From Flavilitoribacter nigricans DSM 23189 = NBRC 102662 (GTDB taxonomy: Bacteria; Bacteroidota; Bacteroidia; Chitinophagales; Saprospiraceae), in contig NZ_PDUD01000033.1 of the NCBI RefSeq assembly GCF_002646595.1, positions 124,001-188,000 of the forward strand: 64,000 nt of DNA. The letters run 5' to 3'. The notes below the pieces were generated by a model. It worked only from the letters and a program-made list of their open reading frames with translations, had not been told where the DNA came from and did not search any database. Made by a program: the position numbers and the translations under genes. This document shows positions 53,245 to 62,807 of this stretch, one piece after another (the first letter of the stretch is position 1; each line of letters opens with the position of its first letter).

Positions 53245-56200
53245 TTATTTTACTTCAAGCTTTTTCAAGGCATTCCTGCCGAAAAATACCGGGAAATACA
53301 TCTGCTCCGCCCGGGCCGGATTGAGGGTGAAGCGACCGCTGAACCGAGCTTCGAGCTGCACCCGGAAAGTATGGGTGCCGGCGGCCAGACGGCTGCAGTA
53401 CACCACCACTTTCTCCCGCCGGTATTCCCGCTGATCTTCCAGGCCCCAGTTGATACTCCGGTCGGCATAAGAACAACCCGCCGGGATCGGGATCTCCAGC
53501 ATGACGTATTCGGCATCCAGTTCATTCTTCAGCGTGACTTCCAGCGTAGCCACCTGACCCTGTTCCAGCCCCTCCACCGTTCGTTCGTTTTGGTGCAGAC
53601 GGGAAGTGATGTCGAAAATATCCGTTTTGGGTGCCGGCTGCCGGTTGTGGTACTGCTGGTAGGCGGTGACGTAAAGCGGCCCCGTACCCGTTTTTTGCAG
53701 ACGGATCTCCCGGGTATCGGTGATCCGGTCCCGGTAGGGGAAACTATCCAGTACCGTACCGGCGATCTGTACCTGGTTTTTCCGGAAGGTTTTGCCCTCG
53801 GTCAGCAGATCGGGCAGGATGGCGGCCAGCACCCGGGCGGTCTCGAAGGTATTGTACCAGGCATAACGGCCGTTGGGTTGCCCGATGCCCCGGTTCTCCA
53901 GGAAATACTGGCGCGCCCGGCGCGCTTCCTCCTGTCGCCCGGCTCCTTTGAGCAGATCGTAGGCGATCAGGGTATTGGCCACCGGATGCTGGTGGCGTTG
54001 GTAGGTCCAGTAAGCGGGAAGCGGTGCGCCCCAATGCAGGGCACCATAAAGGGTTTGCTGCCGGTAAGCATCGAGGGTATCCAGTTGGTACGGCAGGTCG
54101 GCTCGTTGGCGGATGCGCGTCAGTAACAGCCGATCGTGGAGGGATAGGGATAAACTGTCCAGCCGGTTCAGGTAATCATTGTAATCCAACTGCTGCTGGA
54201 AACCCGAAAGCAGGTCTAGCGTCAGGAGTTGATCCTGTGGGCCCATTTCCGGCAGGGTATTCACCAGATAGCGGATCCCCCTTTCCTCGGCCACGGAACG
54301 TTTCGGTTCCGTCCGCGCCCATCGCAGGGCTTCCAGGACGTGGCGGGTGATCCACAAACTGGCGCTTCGGCCGGGCCACCAGCCCCAGCTTCCGTCGTCA
54401 CCTTGTGCCTTCTCCAGTTTTTTAACCAGCTTGCGGACCATTCTATCCTCGTTAAATTCCTGATCGAGTTGCTGCCGGATCTGCTCCTCCAGTTTCAGAG
54501 CGATCAACCGGCTGGCGGTTTGCTCCATGCATTCATGGGGATAATCCCGGAGATAATTCAGGTCTTCCAGCAGCAATTCCAGCGTATTATCGGCGATGAA
54601 CAGTTCGATGGGCAGGTCCTTGCTGAAAGAGAGATCGATGGTCGTATCTCCGTCCAGGACCAGAAAATGTCCTTCGGTCTCCATACTGCCCGGCAGCACG
54701 ATGGGAATGTCCCTTTTTTCTCCATCCAGATAATTGGCCTGTTCCAGACCGTAGGTCAGCTCTACGGAGTCGACCGTCCCGCCGGCTTCGAAGCGGTAGC
54801 GATCGGTCAGGGAACTGGCCAGGCGGTGATCCCGGCGGAATAACTCCTGATCTCCCTGTCGGAAAAAGGTGGCGACGGAGAAAGTGTCCCGGGTGTAGTT
54901 GACGGCCTGTCCGACCAGGTCGACCGCATCTCCTTCCACGAGAAAACGGGGAACATTGAGGCGGGCGGTGAGCGATTTCCAGGACTGGGTACGGGCCAGG
55001 CCGACGCCGGCACGCTGTTTGCGATCCATCCCCAGTACGTAGGTGTCCCAGGCCGTAATGTTATCCGGGAAAGTTGCCTGAAAGTAAGCTTCACCCTTCC
55101 GGTCGGTGATGAGCCGGGGTTGCCAGAAGGCGTAATCCCGGAATTCGTCCCGTAGACTGCCGTCGGGTTCGGGGGCTTCGATCTCCGGTTCGGGGATACG
55201 CACGCCGGACTTTAGGGTGACCAGGTAGACGCCGTTAGCCGCCCGGGCGCCATACAGACTGAGCACGCTGGGATCATTTACGATCTCCAGGTTCTGGAGA
55301 TCCTCCGGCGACAGTAACTGTAAGGCTTCCAGGGTGCTGAGCTGCCCGTTGATGAGCACTACCGGTTGATTGGCGGTGGGTTCACCCAGCCCCCGGATCA
55401 GAACACGCTGCCGGGATCCCGGCACACTGATCTCCACCCCGGCAACCCGCCCCTGCAGCTTTTGTAGGGACTGTTCGCTTACGATTTGGCGGGGACTGGC
55501 CAGGGATTGGCCGTAACCTACTACCACCACCTCATCCAGCGCCAGGGCACTCACTCCAAGAACAGCGTCGTTCCTGCGGTGCGGATCAACGACCAGATCC
55601 TGTGAATTGAAGCCGGTATAGCTGATGGATAACTGCGCCCCTTCGGCCGGCACCCAGATCTCATAGAAACCGTCAAAATCAGTGATCGTACCGAAAAGGG
55701 TCCCATTGAGCAAAATCGAGGCTCCGATCAAGGGCTCACCGGAATCATCCAGCACCTGCCCCCGGATCAGACGGCCCGTGCCTTCGTAAGGATTAAGCCG
55801 GCTGCTTGGGGAAGGAGTCGGCTGGGAAGTATCGCGGTACGGCTGGGGCGATTGACTGAGTTGATACAGCCGGTCCGGCCAGGTGCGGAACGGATCTTCA
55901 CTAAAGGTCCCGTCGGACAGGTTCAGTATTAGGTTGGCATTGGGTTGCAGGGCAAATCTACTTTGCAGTACCCGGCCATCCGACCGGACCAGTACGAGTT
56001 GATAGTTGCCCGGCTCCAGACCACCGATAACGGTCCGGAGGCTCGGTACCACCCATTCGGTCCCTTTTTCGGACTGCAACACGAAAGCGATCAGCGGAAG
56101 ACTGTCCGGTTCGGGAGGCAGGGCTTCGAGGTGTAGCCGTCCCTTGCCGGGCACGCGCTCCCGGGTAAAACTGGAAAAGTAAAGCGTTGGGGTAGGTTCC

Positions 56201-59079
56201 GGTGCTTCCCGGCGGATGTCCTCCGGGCGAAGCATCAATTCCCCGGGCCGGTGGACCTTCGGCTGCTTTTGCCGAAAATCATCGCGGAAACGTTCGGAAC
56301 TGTTCCACCCGTACAGCCGTTCCCGGGTTTCAGCGATGTCGTATCTGTAGCCCGGTTCGAAAAGAAATTTTCTTTCCAGCTTTCCTCTGCGCACGTAATT
56401 GATCTCCCGGGAGGCCGCAAAGGGCACGATCAGGATGGACTCACTGCCCGGCCACTGCCGGATGGCGTGGATATTGGTCGGGCGATCCCACAGGTACTGT
56501 TCCGGATACTGCCGGCCCCGGATGAGTACCAGGGATTTTTTGCGCAGCAGGGCCAGTTCATCACCGGAAAATTGTTCCGGAATACTACGGCGACTGAGCT
56601 GGATATCCGATGTACCGTTTTCGAAACGGTCGAGGTCAATGGACAATTCCAGTTTTTTGCCCTTTTCCAGCCATACACTGTCCAGGGTGTATTCTTCATT
56701 CCGGGTTCGGACCGTGATGCGATTGTACCCCTTGCGTCCCGCAAAACTGTAGGGGGGATTGTCCTGGGAAGCATAGTAGTGTACCAGTTCGTCGTTGAGA
56801 TAGAGCAGATAGACCGGCAGGGCTTTCCCGTTGCGGATCAGATAGGGCGCTACCTGAGCCACGTCCCGGTAGAAGCTATCCTGTTCCAGGGTATCCCACT
56901 GCATCCAGACGCCATTATTCTGAAAACGCATCTGGTAAAAAGGATGCCGGCGCAGATCCAGTTTCCGGAACCATTCTGCCGTCACGCCCCGTCGGTAGTA
57001 TTCCGAGTTTTTTGCCGCCAGTGGTTCGAGCGAAAAATTTTCAATAGTGAAAGGTTGGCGGGCCGTTTTGTAGGGGATGGAAGGGGCGGTATAGGCCGAT
57101 TGCGGATGTTTGAACTGGGCGTTGACCGCCGCTGCGGCCAGTTGTACGCCGGCCGCTGCTTTTCCCTCTGCATCTTCGACCCGGACCTTTACCTGCACGG
57201 TTTCGCCCGGACTGACCTTGGGCGGTTGTTCGATCAGGATCTCCAGCTTTTTGTCTACCCGAAAGATCTCCTGGGAGTGGGTAAGCGGTTTTTTCCAGAA
57301 ATATTCGTAGCTGAGTTCCCATTGGGCCTGATTGCCGACCGGTATTTTGACCGTTCCGGCCGGTTCGGAAAAGCTGCCCCGACGGATATCCCTGGTCCGG
57401 CTTTGGAGCATCCACGTGATATGGAGTCGTCGCGGATTGGTGAACGAGACGGTGATGGTGTCCGGTTGCCAGGTGCCATTTACGGAGACCAGGCTTTCCT
57501 GCGAGCCCCAGATCTCCAGTTCCTGGCGCAGGCTGTCCAGCTTCAGTTCGTAGGTCTGAAAATATGGGCTCAGCGCCTCCCGGTAGGGCAGATCGATGGT
57601 ATCCGATTCCTCCGGAAGTTCCTCCGACTGGGCACCGTAGCGCGTAAGTACAGCTCGTCCGGTCAGCGCCTGGCCGTTGCGTTCCAGGCCGGCCCGCACG
57701 GAGTCCCGTTCCAGGGTGAGGATAAGCTTGTCTGCCCGGTGGTGATGTCGGAATGATTGTTCCACCTGATGCAATTCTCCGGAAGGATGAACAAAGGTGC
57801 CGAATAAGCGCAGGCTGATATCGGCGGCAGGAAAAATGCTGTCCGGGATCATCAATTGGGTGCTTTCCTGATCTTTCAGGTTTTCCCGATGGGTCCAGAG
57901 CGTATCCGGAATGCTCAGCCGGTCGCTGTAACTGTGGTGTATTTTATCGACCATCAGCGTTAAGCGCAATTCAGCCCCGGCGATGATCTTTTCGTTCTCA
58001 TCCCGTCCTTCCGCCTGTAGACTTACGGACTCTCCCCGGTGGTAAACCTCCTGCTGCAACTTCAGGGAGAAATGCGCTTCGTCCAACTCGTAATCCTCCA
58101 GCCGGAACTGGTGCTGCAGGTTTTCAAAATCATCCCGTCGGGGGTGCCAGAAATTGATGCGGTAAACGCGGTCCAATGGCAGGGTATCCTTGAGTGGCCA
58201 GATGAATTCGACACGACCGGGTTCCCGGGGACGCATCAGACTATCCACAATAATCCGGCTGCGATAGCTGGTAGGATCCTGGGAAGTGATCCGCATGGCT
58301 ACCGGACGGGACCAGGGTTTTCCTCGGTTATTGGTCAGATAAGCACTCATCATCAGGGTATCGCCGGGGCGGTAAAGCGGCTGATTGGTGGCTACGTAGC
58401 CGCGAAACCCCGGTCGGCCTTTGAGGAACTGGAACGGGTTATGGTAAAAGTCCCACTCTCCCCAGCCGAATCCCCGACGAAAATAAAAGTAGGTTCGTTT
58501 CGCCCAGCGGACCGGAGCGGTGAGCCAGTAACCGACCCGGCTGCGGGTCCAGTAATGGAGCTTACGGGTAAATAACCCCTGCACACTGTTGCCGCTCAGT
58601 TCGTAGAACAAAGTATCCCGATCGATGGAAACGGTCAGCAGGCCGTCCCGGTGCCAGTTTTTTCGCCGGTAAGTTCGGGTATCCGGATCGTAAGGAATGC
58701 GGCGTTTGCCCAGTTGGATATCGGCATCCGGCCGGAGACGCCCTTCGGCATCCACCAGTTCCAGGGCGAGGTCCCGGTCGTTGTTGCGGGGCGTGAGCTG
58801 ATAGGCGTAGTAGGAACGCAACTCAATTTCCAGGTCTTCCAACTGAGGTTGAACGTACAGGTAATGCCCGGGTTCCCGTTCCTGCTCCTCAAAAGTGTAC
58901 AGAAAGCTGTCGATGGGCGCACGGAGTGTACCGAGATCGAGGCTGTCGTAGGGATGTTGGTAAAAATACCGGGCCTGTTGGGCGCTGATGGAAAATACGT
59001 AGGTAGGGAGATCCGGCTGACTGAAAAGGGTGCCGGAGCACAGCAGGGCGGTCCAGAGCAGTAGATGTAGTTTTTTCAT
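53245..59079 (-). CDS. Giant alpha-2-macroglobulin-like protein with embedded SusC-type plug
   Basis: A 1944-residue exported protein (ATG 59079, signal peptide ending near SGTLFSQ; a TTG three codons upstream is possible). An MG2-type domain with TNQPLYRPGDT lies near 230-240. Residues ~1104-1190 are a CarboxypepD-reg-like domain (GQVLDDSGEPLIGAS) ending in the SusC hallmark EVVVVGYGQ, then a TonB plug (~1195-1290: IRGLGEP, VVLINGQL, YGARAANGVYLVTLKSG). The A2M domain (DNITAWDTYVLGMDRKQRAG) follows near 1335, and Cys1517 forms the CxEQ thioester in HECMEQTAS. No TonB beta-barrel follows the plug. Probably a periplasmic or surface protease trap. Confidence 0.9.
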   Translation of the reverse strand: MKKLHLLLWTALLCSGTLFSQPDLPTYVFSISAQQARYFYQHPYDSLDLGTLRAPIDSFLYTFEEQEREPGHYLYVQPQLEDLEIELRSYYAYQLTPRNNDRDLALELVDAEGRLRPDADIQLGKRRIPYDPDTRTYRRKNWHRDGLLTVSIDRDTLFYELSGNSVQGLFTRKLHYWTRSRVGYWLTAPVRWAKRTYFYFRRGFGWGEWDFYHNPFQFLKGRPGFRGYVATNQPLYRPGDTLMMSAYLTNNRGKPWSRPVAMRITSQDPTSYRSRIIVDSLMRPREPGRVEFIWPLKDTLPLDRVYRINFWHPRRDDFENLQHQFRLEDYELDEAHFSLKLQQEVYHRGESVSLQAEGRDENEKIIAGAELRLTLMVDKIHHSYSDRLSIPDTLWTHRENLKDQESTQLMIPDSIFPAADISLRLFGTFVHPSGELHQVEQSFRHHHRADKLILTLERDSVRAGLERNGQALTGRAVLTRYGAQSEELPEESDTIDLPYREALSPYFQTYELKLDSLRQELEIWGSQESLVSVNGTWQPDTITVSFTNPRRLHITWMLQSRTRDIRRGSFSEPAGTVKIPVGNQAQWELSYEYFWKKPLTHSQEIFRVDKKLEILIEQPPKVSPGETVQVKVRVEDAEGKAAAGVQLAAAAVNAQFKHPQSAYTAPSIPYKTARQPFTIENFSLEPLAAKNSEYYRRGVTAEWFRKLDLRRHPFYQMRFQNNGVWMQWDTLEQDSFYRDVAQVAPYLIRNGKALPVYLLYLNDELVHYYASQDNPPYSFAGRKGYNRITVRTRNEEYTLDSVWLEKGKKLELSIDLDRFENGTSDIQLSRRSIPEQFSGDELALLRKKSLVLIRGRQYPEQYLWDRPTNIHAIRQWPGSESILIVPFAASREINYVRRGKLERKFLFEPGYRYDIAETRERLYGWNSSERFRDDFRQKQPKVHRPGELMLRPEDIRREAPEPTPTLYFSSFTRERVPGKGRLHLEALPPEPDSLPLIAFVLQSEKGTEWVVPSLRTVIGGLEPGNYQLVLVRSDGRVLQSRFALQPNANLILNLSDGTFSEDPFRTWPDRLYQLSQSPQPYRDTSQPTPSPSSRLNPYEGTGRLIRGQVLDDSGEPLIGASILLNGTLFGTITDFDGFYEIWVPAEGAQLSISYTGFNSQDLVVDPHRRNDAVLGVSALALDEVVVVGYGQSLASPRQIVSEQSLQKLQGRVAGVEISVPGSRQRVLIRGLGEPTANQPVVLINGQLSTLEALQLLSPEDLQNLEIVNDPSVLSLYGARAANGVYLVTLKSGVRIPEPEIEAPEPDGSLRDEFRDYAFWQPRLITDRKGEAYFQATFPDNITAWDTYVLGMDRKQRAGVGLARTQSWKSLTARLNVPRFLVEGDAVDLVGQAVNYTRDTFSVATFFRQGDQELFRRDHRLASSLTDRYRFEAGGTVDSVELTYGLEQANYLDGEKRDIPIVLPGSMETEGHFLVLDGDTTIDLSFSKDLPIELFIADNTLELLLEDLNYLRDYPHECMEQTASRLIALKLEEQIRQQLDQEFNEDRMVRKLVKKLEKAQGDDGSWGWWPGRSASLWITRHVLEALRWARTEPKRSVAEERGIRYLVNTLPEMGPQDQLLTLDLLSGFQQQLDYNDYLNRLDSLSLSLHDRLLLTRIRQRADLPYQLDTLDAYRQQTLYGALHWGAPLPAYWTYQRHQHPVANTLIAYDLLKGAGRQEEARRARQYFLENRGIGQPNGRYAWYNTFETARVLAAILPDLLTEGKTFRKNQVQIAGTVLDSFPYRDRITDTREIRLQKTGTGPLYVTAYQQYHNRQPAPKTDIFDITSRLHQNERTVEGLEQGQVATLEVTLKNELDAEYVMLEIPIPAGCSYADRSINWGLEDQREYRREKVVVYCSRLAAGTHTFRVQLEARFSGRFTLNPARAEQMYFPVFFGRNALKKLEVK

Positions 59080-59085
59080 ATTGTC

Positions 59086-59144
59086 CAAGGTAAGCTATAC
59101 CAGGATGCATCTGATCTTGTGGATGGCCAGGATGGCTTACCTTG
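59086..59144. repeat. Inverted and direct repeats upstream of the macroglobulin gene
   Basis: CAAGGTAAGC-type sequence (59086-59095) and its perfect inverse GCTTACCTTG (59135-59144) flank two direct copies of CCAGGATG (59100-59107 and 59127-59134). It lies directly before the ATG at 59079, so it could be an operator or a leader hairpin. Confidence 0.5.
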
Positions 59145-59307
59145 ATCATAAAGGATAAGGCCGATCCAACTGCACAAAATCTGATGTTGACCAGTATAAG
59201 GGTGAATCACCGCGGTGTGCCGGGGCAGTTCCGCGGTGATAAGGTTTACCTATGGATGATGATACTGCCGGAAATACATAAATACCGGCGCGTTCACTGT
59301 GGATTTG

Positions 59308-59985
59308 TCAGCCCGCGTACAATTCGGCCGCAGTTTCCGTTTCTCTGACCCTGCCGGGCGTGAAGAGAAATGGAATAGCCAGCGACTGGACAATGGTGAT
59401 CAGCACCGCGATCTCATCGGTCAGCGCGTGGGGTTCACCGATCATGAACAGTACGGCCTGCAACGGCAATGGCCCCAGGATGATCCAGGTGCGTAGGTTG
59501 CCGGTGCTGCTGCGGGGCAGGTTTACCGTTTCCATGGTCTGGTCCTTGCGGATCACAGCTACGATCAGCAGGAGCGCCAGTAGGGCCAGGGGAAGAATAA
59601 TAGCGGTGAGAGAGACGTGGACGTTCAGAGTGTCGCCGTGAAAGAGAGTGTCTCCGTGCACAAATATATCCAGCAGCAAGTTCCCCCAGAAATGGAACCA
59701 CCAGGCAATCATCAGACCGTAGAACACCAGGCGGTTCTTCTGATAATAAAAGGCGTGAAACAAAGCTACGTAAAGCAGGAGAAAAGGGATGAGGATAAAA
59801 TAATCCGCCGAGACGCCCGCACTGGACAACTGCCGGCCAAAATACCATTGCCCCCAGCTGTAGGAAGCGCCGTCAAAAAAGCAGCGCAGCAGCGGAAGCC
59901 ACACCAGCATAAAGGTGAGGCCGATGAAGAAGAGGAGAAAGTTAAATAAGAGATTGTTCGAACGAACAGCAATCCAATTTTTCAT
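59308..59985 (-). CDS. Multi-pass membrane protein of unknown function
   Basis: A 225-residue integral membrane protein from ATG 59985 (MKNWIAVRSNNLLFNFLLFF). About six membrane segments, with a conserved-looking WWFHFWGNLLLDIFVHGDT loop between them. Pattern WW..H..N and acidic/His residues in the loops recall a small membrane enzyme or transport fold, but I recognise no family. It is on the same strand as the LytTR gene upstream. Confidence 0.6.
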   Translation of the reverse strand: MKNWIAVRSNNLLFNFLLFFIGLTFMLVWLPLLRCFFDGASYSWGQWYFGRQLSSAGVSADYFILIPFLLLYVALFHAFYYQKNRLVFYGLMIAWWFHFWGNLLLDIFVHGDTLFHGDTLNVHVSLTAIILPLALLALLLIVAVIRKDQTMETVNLPRSSTGNLRTWIILGPLPLQAVLFMIGEPHALTDEIAVLITIVQSLAIPFLFTPGRVRETETAAELYAG

Positions 59986-60071
59986 TTTTATTACAGTTTG
60001 GTTTGCTGTCAAATTTAGGGGAGCTGCCCCGGAGCAGTCAAGTATTTCCGGGGCTTTGGGGCGAAATCCCG

Positions 60072-60932
60072 CTATACGGGATGAACGTCCAACTGGGCTT
60101 CCAGCGCCGGGATGTAGGAACGGGAAACGGGAACGGTATCTTCGGCTCCGGACAGGTGCAATTGCAACTGGTGGGCATTACCGGTGACCTTGCCTACCCG
60201 CCGGGTATTGACGAGAAAAGAGCGGTGGCAGCGCATGATAGCGTAATGATCCAACTGGCGTTCCAGTTTTTTCATGGTGGTGCGCAACAGACTTTTCCGG
60301 GTAATACCACTTTCCTGGTGGTAAACGAAAACGTAGTTGCCCTGGGCTTCGATGTACAGTAGCTGTTCGGGGATCAGGGCGAGATGTTCCCGGCCATTTT
60401 CGGAGGTCAGGCGGATCCGGGCATCCGTCCGTCGGCTGTTCTGGCTTCGCTCGTAGGCCGTTTTGACTTTTCGGTTTTCCAGATACAGCAGCGTTATTCC
60501 GATCGGAATGGTGCCCATAAGGGTGACATTCTGGATAAATTCGAGATAGCTTTTCAGCCGCCAATCGTGGAAATTCCCGAGCAGATTGTAAAAAAGAAAT
60601 AGTACCGAAGCCAGGATCAGCAGGGAGAGGGCCAGACGGCTCAGGAAAGCCCGGCGGGTGGAGCGGCGAAATAATACCGGCGCCAGCCAGAACTCGTATA
60701 TCGCGAGGGTGAACCCACCGACCAGACCAAATAATACGGTAGCCAGCAAAAATACCCCGTCGATCCGGTGGGTAGGATCGTAATTATTAACGCCAAAGGG
60801 TTGGAAGAACAGCAGGAAAAGGATAACGAAGACACTGCTGAAGATCACCAGTGTCCATTTTTCCCGACGGGAGTTGAGTAATTCGACCGGTTGTTGCCAA
60901 AACAGTTTTTTGTGATCAGTCCGCTTCGTCAT
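60072..60932 (-). CDS. Membrane-bound LytTR-family regulator
   Basis: A 286-residue protein from ATG 60932 (MTKRTDHKKLFW). Four membrane segments (roughly 28-48, 62-83, 95-115 and 135-155) are followed by a LytTR DNA-binding domain (~195-285): ALIPEQLLYIEAQGNYVFVY, LRTTMKKLERQL, and MRCHRSFLVNTRRVGKV. It has no receiver domain, so it does not use a phospho-relay like the LytT at 39848-40618; it may sense a membrane signal directly. Membrane-LytTR proteins are common in Bacteroidota. Targets unknown, possibly the adjacent membrane protein gene. Confidence 0.88.
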   Translation of the reverse strand: MTKRTDHKKLFWQQPVELLNSRREKWTLVIFSSVFVILFLLFFQPFGVNNYDPTHRIDGVFLLATVLFGLVGGFTLAIYEFWLAPVLFRRSTRRAFLSRLALSLLILASVLFLFYNLLGNFHDWRLKSYLEFIQNVTLMGTIPIGITLLYLENRKVKTAYERSQNSRRTDARIRLTSENGREHLALIPEQLLYIEAQGNYVFVYHQESGITRKSLLRTTMKKLERQLDHYAIMRCHRSFLVNTRRVGKVTGNAHQLQLHLSGAEDTVPVSRSYIPALEAQLDVHPV

Positions 60933-61026
60933 ATTGCTATATGGGTTGAGGTTTGACTTCCCGTGCGGGTCCGGCCGGTGGTTCCGATCAGTGTTCCGGG
61001 TACTCAAACCTCAATCCATACTCGCG

Positions 61027-62685
61027 CTACGATCCCGGATTCTCCAATACCTGTCCGTCCGCCAGCAATCTTTCCCGGATCTCCGAATAGGAAATATCGT
61101 GAACATCCACGCCTTTTTCCAGCGCCATGGCAGCCAGCGTACCCGCACTCTGCCCCAGGATCATAAATACCGGTTCCATCCGGATCGATCCGAAGGCGAT
61201 GTGTGAACTTGAGACGGCAACCGGAACGAGCAGGTTACGGCATTCCGCTTTTTTCGGCATAATACTGCCCAGTGCGATCTGGTAGGGTTCTTTCGGGTGT
61301 ACCCCAATATCGCCTTCATTCTGCACGTGTCCTTCGGGAGTGATGTACCGCTGGATATTGTGCGAATCCATGGTATAGGAACCCATGCCGATGGATTCAT
61401 CCACCGGGGAGCGCCCCTGGATCTCATTTTCCGTCATGACAAAATCACCCTTCATCCGGCGGGCTTCGCGCACGTAGATCTGATGCGGCCAGTGGCCGTT
61501 ATCGGCAAATTCATCTTTCGACAATCCCCACAACTTCATCTCGCTCTGGACATCCTTGGGAATGCGCGGGTCATTGGCGATAAAGTAGAGCAGTCCTTTC
61601 TGATAAGTCTCGTGTTCCTCAATGATCTCTTTGCGCCGCTCGTAGGAAGCTTCCGGATAATCGTAATTCATACCGATATTATCGAAGCTGAAGGGGCCGT
61701 GGTTATTCACATCGGTCTTCAGATTGGGAATGGCATCAAACTTGCGGAACGTTTCCCGCCAGCCGGAATCGTAGATGCGCAACAGCAATTCGTACTGGGT
61801 GGAGTCATAATCTTCCGGTTTTTCAAAAGCGATCCGGTTCGGTTCGTGTTTGGTGAGGCAGGTGCGGAAGCAGTAGGCCTGTACTTTGTTATCGCCTTCG
61901 CCTTTTTGGCCGGGGTCTGCGGTGGAAATGCGGGCGAGTACGCCGCTCGCCGGATCATCCGGCACCTTGTAGGGACTGATCTGGCGATCACTGAAGTGGT
62001 GGCCGTGGTGCAATACGCCCACCTGAATGCCGTTCCATTCCTCGCCGTAAACGCTGTTGGCTTCCCGGCCAACGTGGTAATTTACCCCGGCCGCGGCCAT
62101 GAGGTCGCCTTCGTAGGTAGCGTCGATGAATACATCCGCCTTGTAGGTCTTGCCACTCAGGGTAGTGATGGAAACGATCTTGCCGTCTTCCAGTTCCACG
62201 CCGTTCTCCCGGTCCAGCCATTCATCCCGCATCACCTCGATCTGTTGTTCTTTGATGAACTCCTCGAAAGCCGCTTCGGCCACGTGGGGCTCAAAGATCC
62301 ACATGGTGCGATTGGCGCCGTCAATTGCGGGAGTTCCCTGTCCGACATTGCCGTATTCTTCCTTCTTTTGCCAGCGCCAGGCATCCGCTTGCTGGTAGTG
62401 TTGGTATAACTTCTGGTAAAATTCGCGGGAAAGTCCGCCGATCACCCGCTTGTTGCCGGTATCGGTAAAACCCAGACCGGAAGAGGTAAGTCCCCCAAGG
62501 TGTTTATCCGGGCAAACGATCATGACCGACCGTCCCATGCGGGCGACCTGGACGGCCGTGGTCACGGCACCGGAAGTACCGCCATAAACGATGACGTCGG
62601 CCGAGATGGCGGAATCGTCGGATTCCGGTGTGTCCTGACAGGCCCAAAAGAACAGACAGAGTAAAAAGAGCAGGCGAAATTTCAT
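61027..62685 (-). CDS. FAD-dependent oxidoreductase lipoprotein
   Basis: A 552-residue protein with lipobox FWAC (Cys16). The FAD-binding Rossmann motif is VIVYGGTSGAVTTAVQVARMG (GxSGxxxA-type), followed by MIVCPDKHLGG. Later motifs FIDATYEGDLMAAAG, RIPKDVQSEMKLWG, and ILGQSAGTLAAMALEKG fit the FAD_oxidored family (PF12831), often annotated as xanthan lyase or glycan-linked oxidoreductase. Many occur in polysaccharide-degradation clusters, but none is obvious here. It should act in the periplasm or at the outer membrane; the substrate is unknown. Confidence 0.87.
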   Translation of the reverse strand: MKFRLLFLLCLFFWACQDTPESDDSAISADVIVYGGTSGAVTTAVQVARMGRSVMIVCPDKHLGGLTSSGLGFTDTGNKRVIGGLSREFYQKLYQHYQQADAWRWQKKEEYGNVGQGTPAIDGANRTMWIFEPHVAEAAFEEFIKEQQIEVMRDEWLDRENGVELEDGKIVSITTLSGKTYKADVFIDATYEGDLMAAAGVNYHVGREANSVYGEEWNGIQVGVLHHGHHFSDRQISPYKVPDDPASGVLARISTADPGQKGEGDNKVQAYCFRTCLTKHEPNRIAFEKPEDYDSTQYELLLRIYDSGWRETFRKFDAIPNLKTDVNNHGPFSFDNIGMNYDYPEASYERRKEIIEEHETYQKGLLYFIANDPRIPKDVQSEMKLWGLSKDEFADNGHWPHQIYVREARRMKGDFVMTENEIQGRSPVDESIGMGSYTMDSHNIQRYITPEGHVQNEGDIGVHPKEPYQIALGSIMPKKAECRNLLVPVAVSSSHIAFGSIRMEPVFMILGQSAGTLAAMALEKGVDVHDISYSEIRERLLADGQVLENPGS

Positions 62686-62807
62686 GCTGACAAATTTTGA
62701 TAAGTGGATTGGTATAGGTGGTTTGTGTTAGTGAACGGGTGGTGAAAACCAGTTGATGCTCATGCTCAAGACGTCGCCGGGCCGTTCAGCCATTAATGGG
62801 CCGGACG

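Noticed and set aside
56251-57756. A 501-codon plus-strand frame within the macroglobulin gene
   Set aside because: Antisense to a continuous 1944-residue frame with domain matches on both sides of it.
61297-62409. A 370-codon plus-strand frame over the FAD oxidoreductase gene
   Set aside because: Antisense to the conserved FAD-family motifs; no signature.
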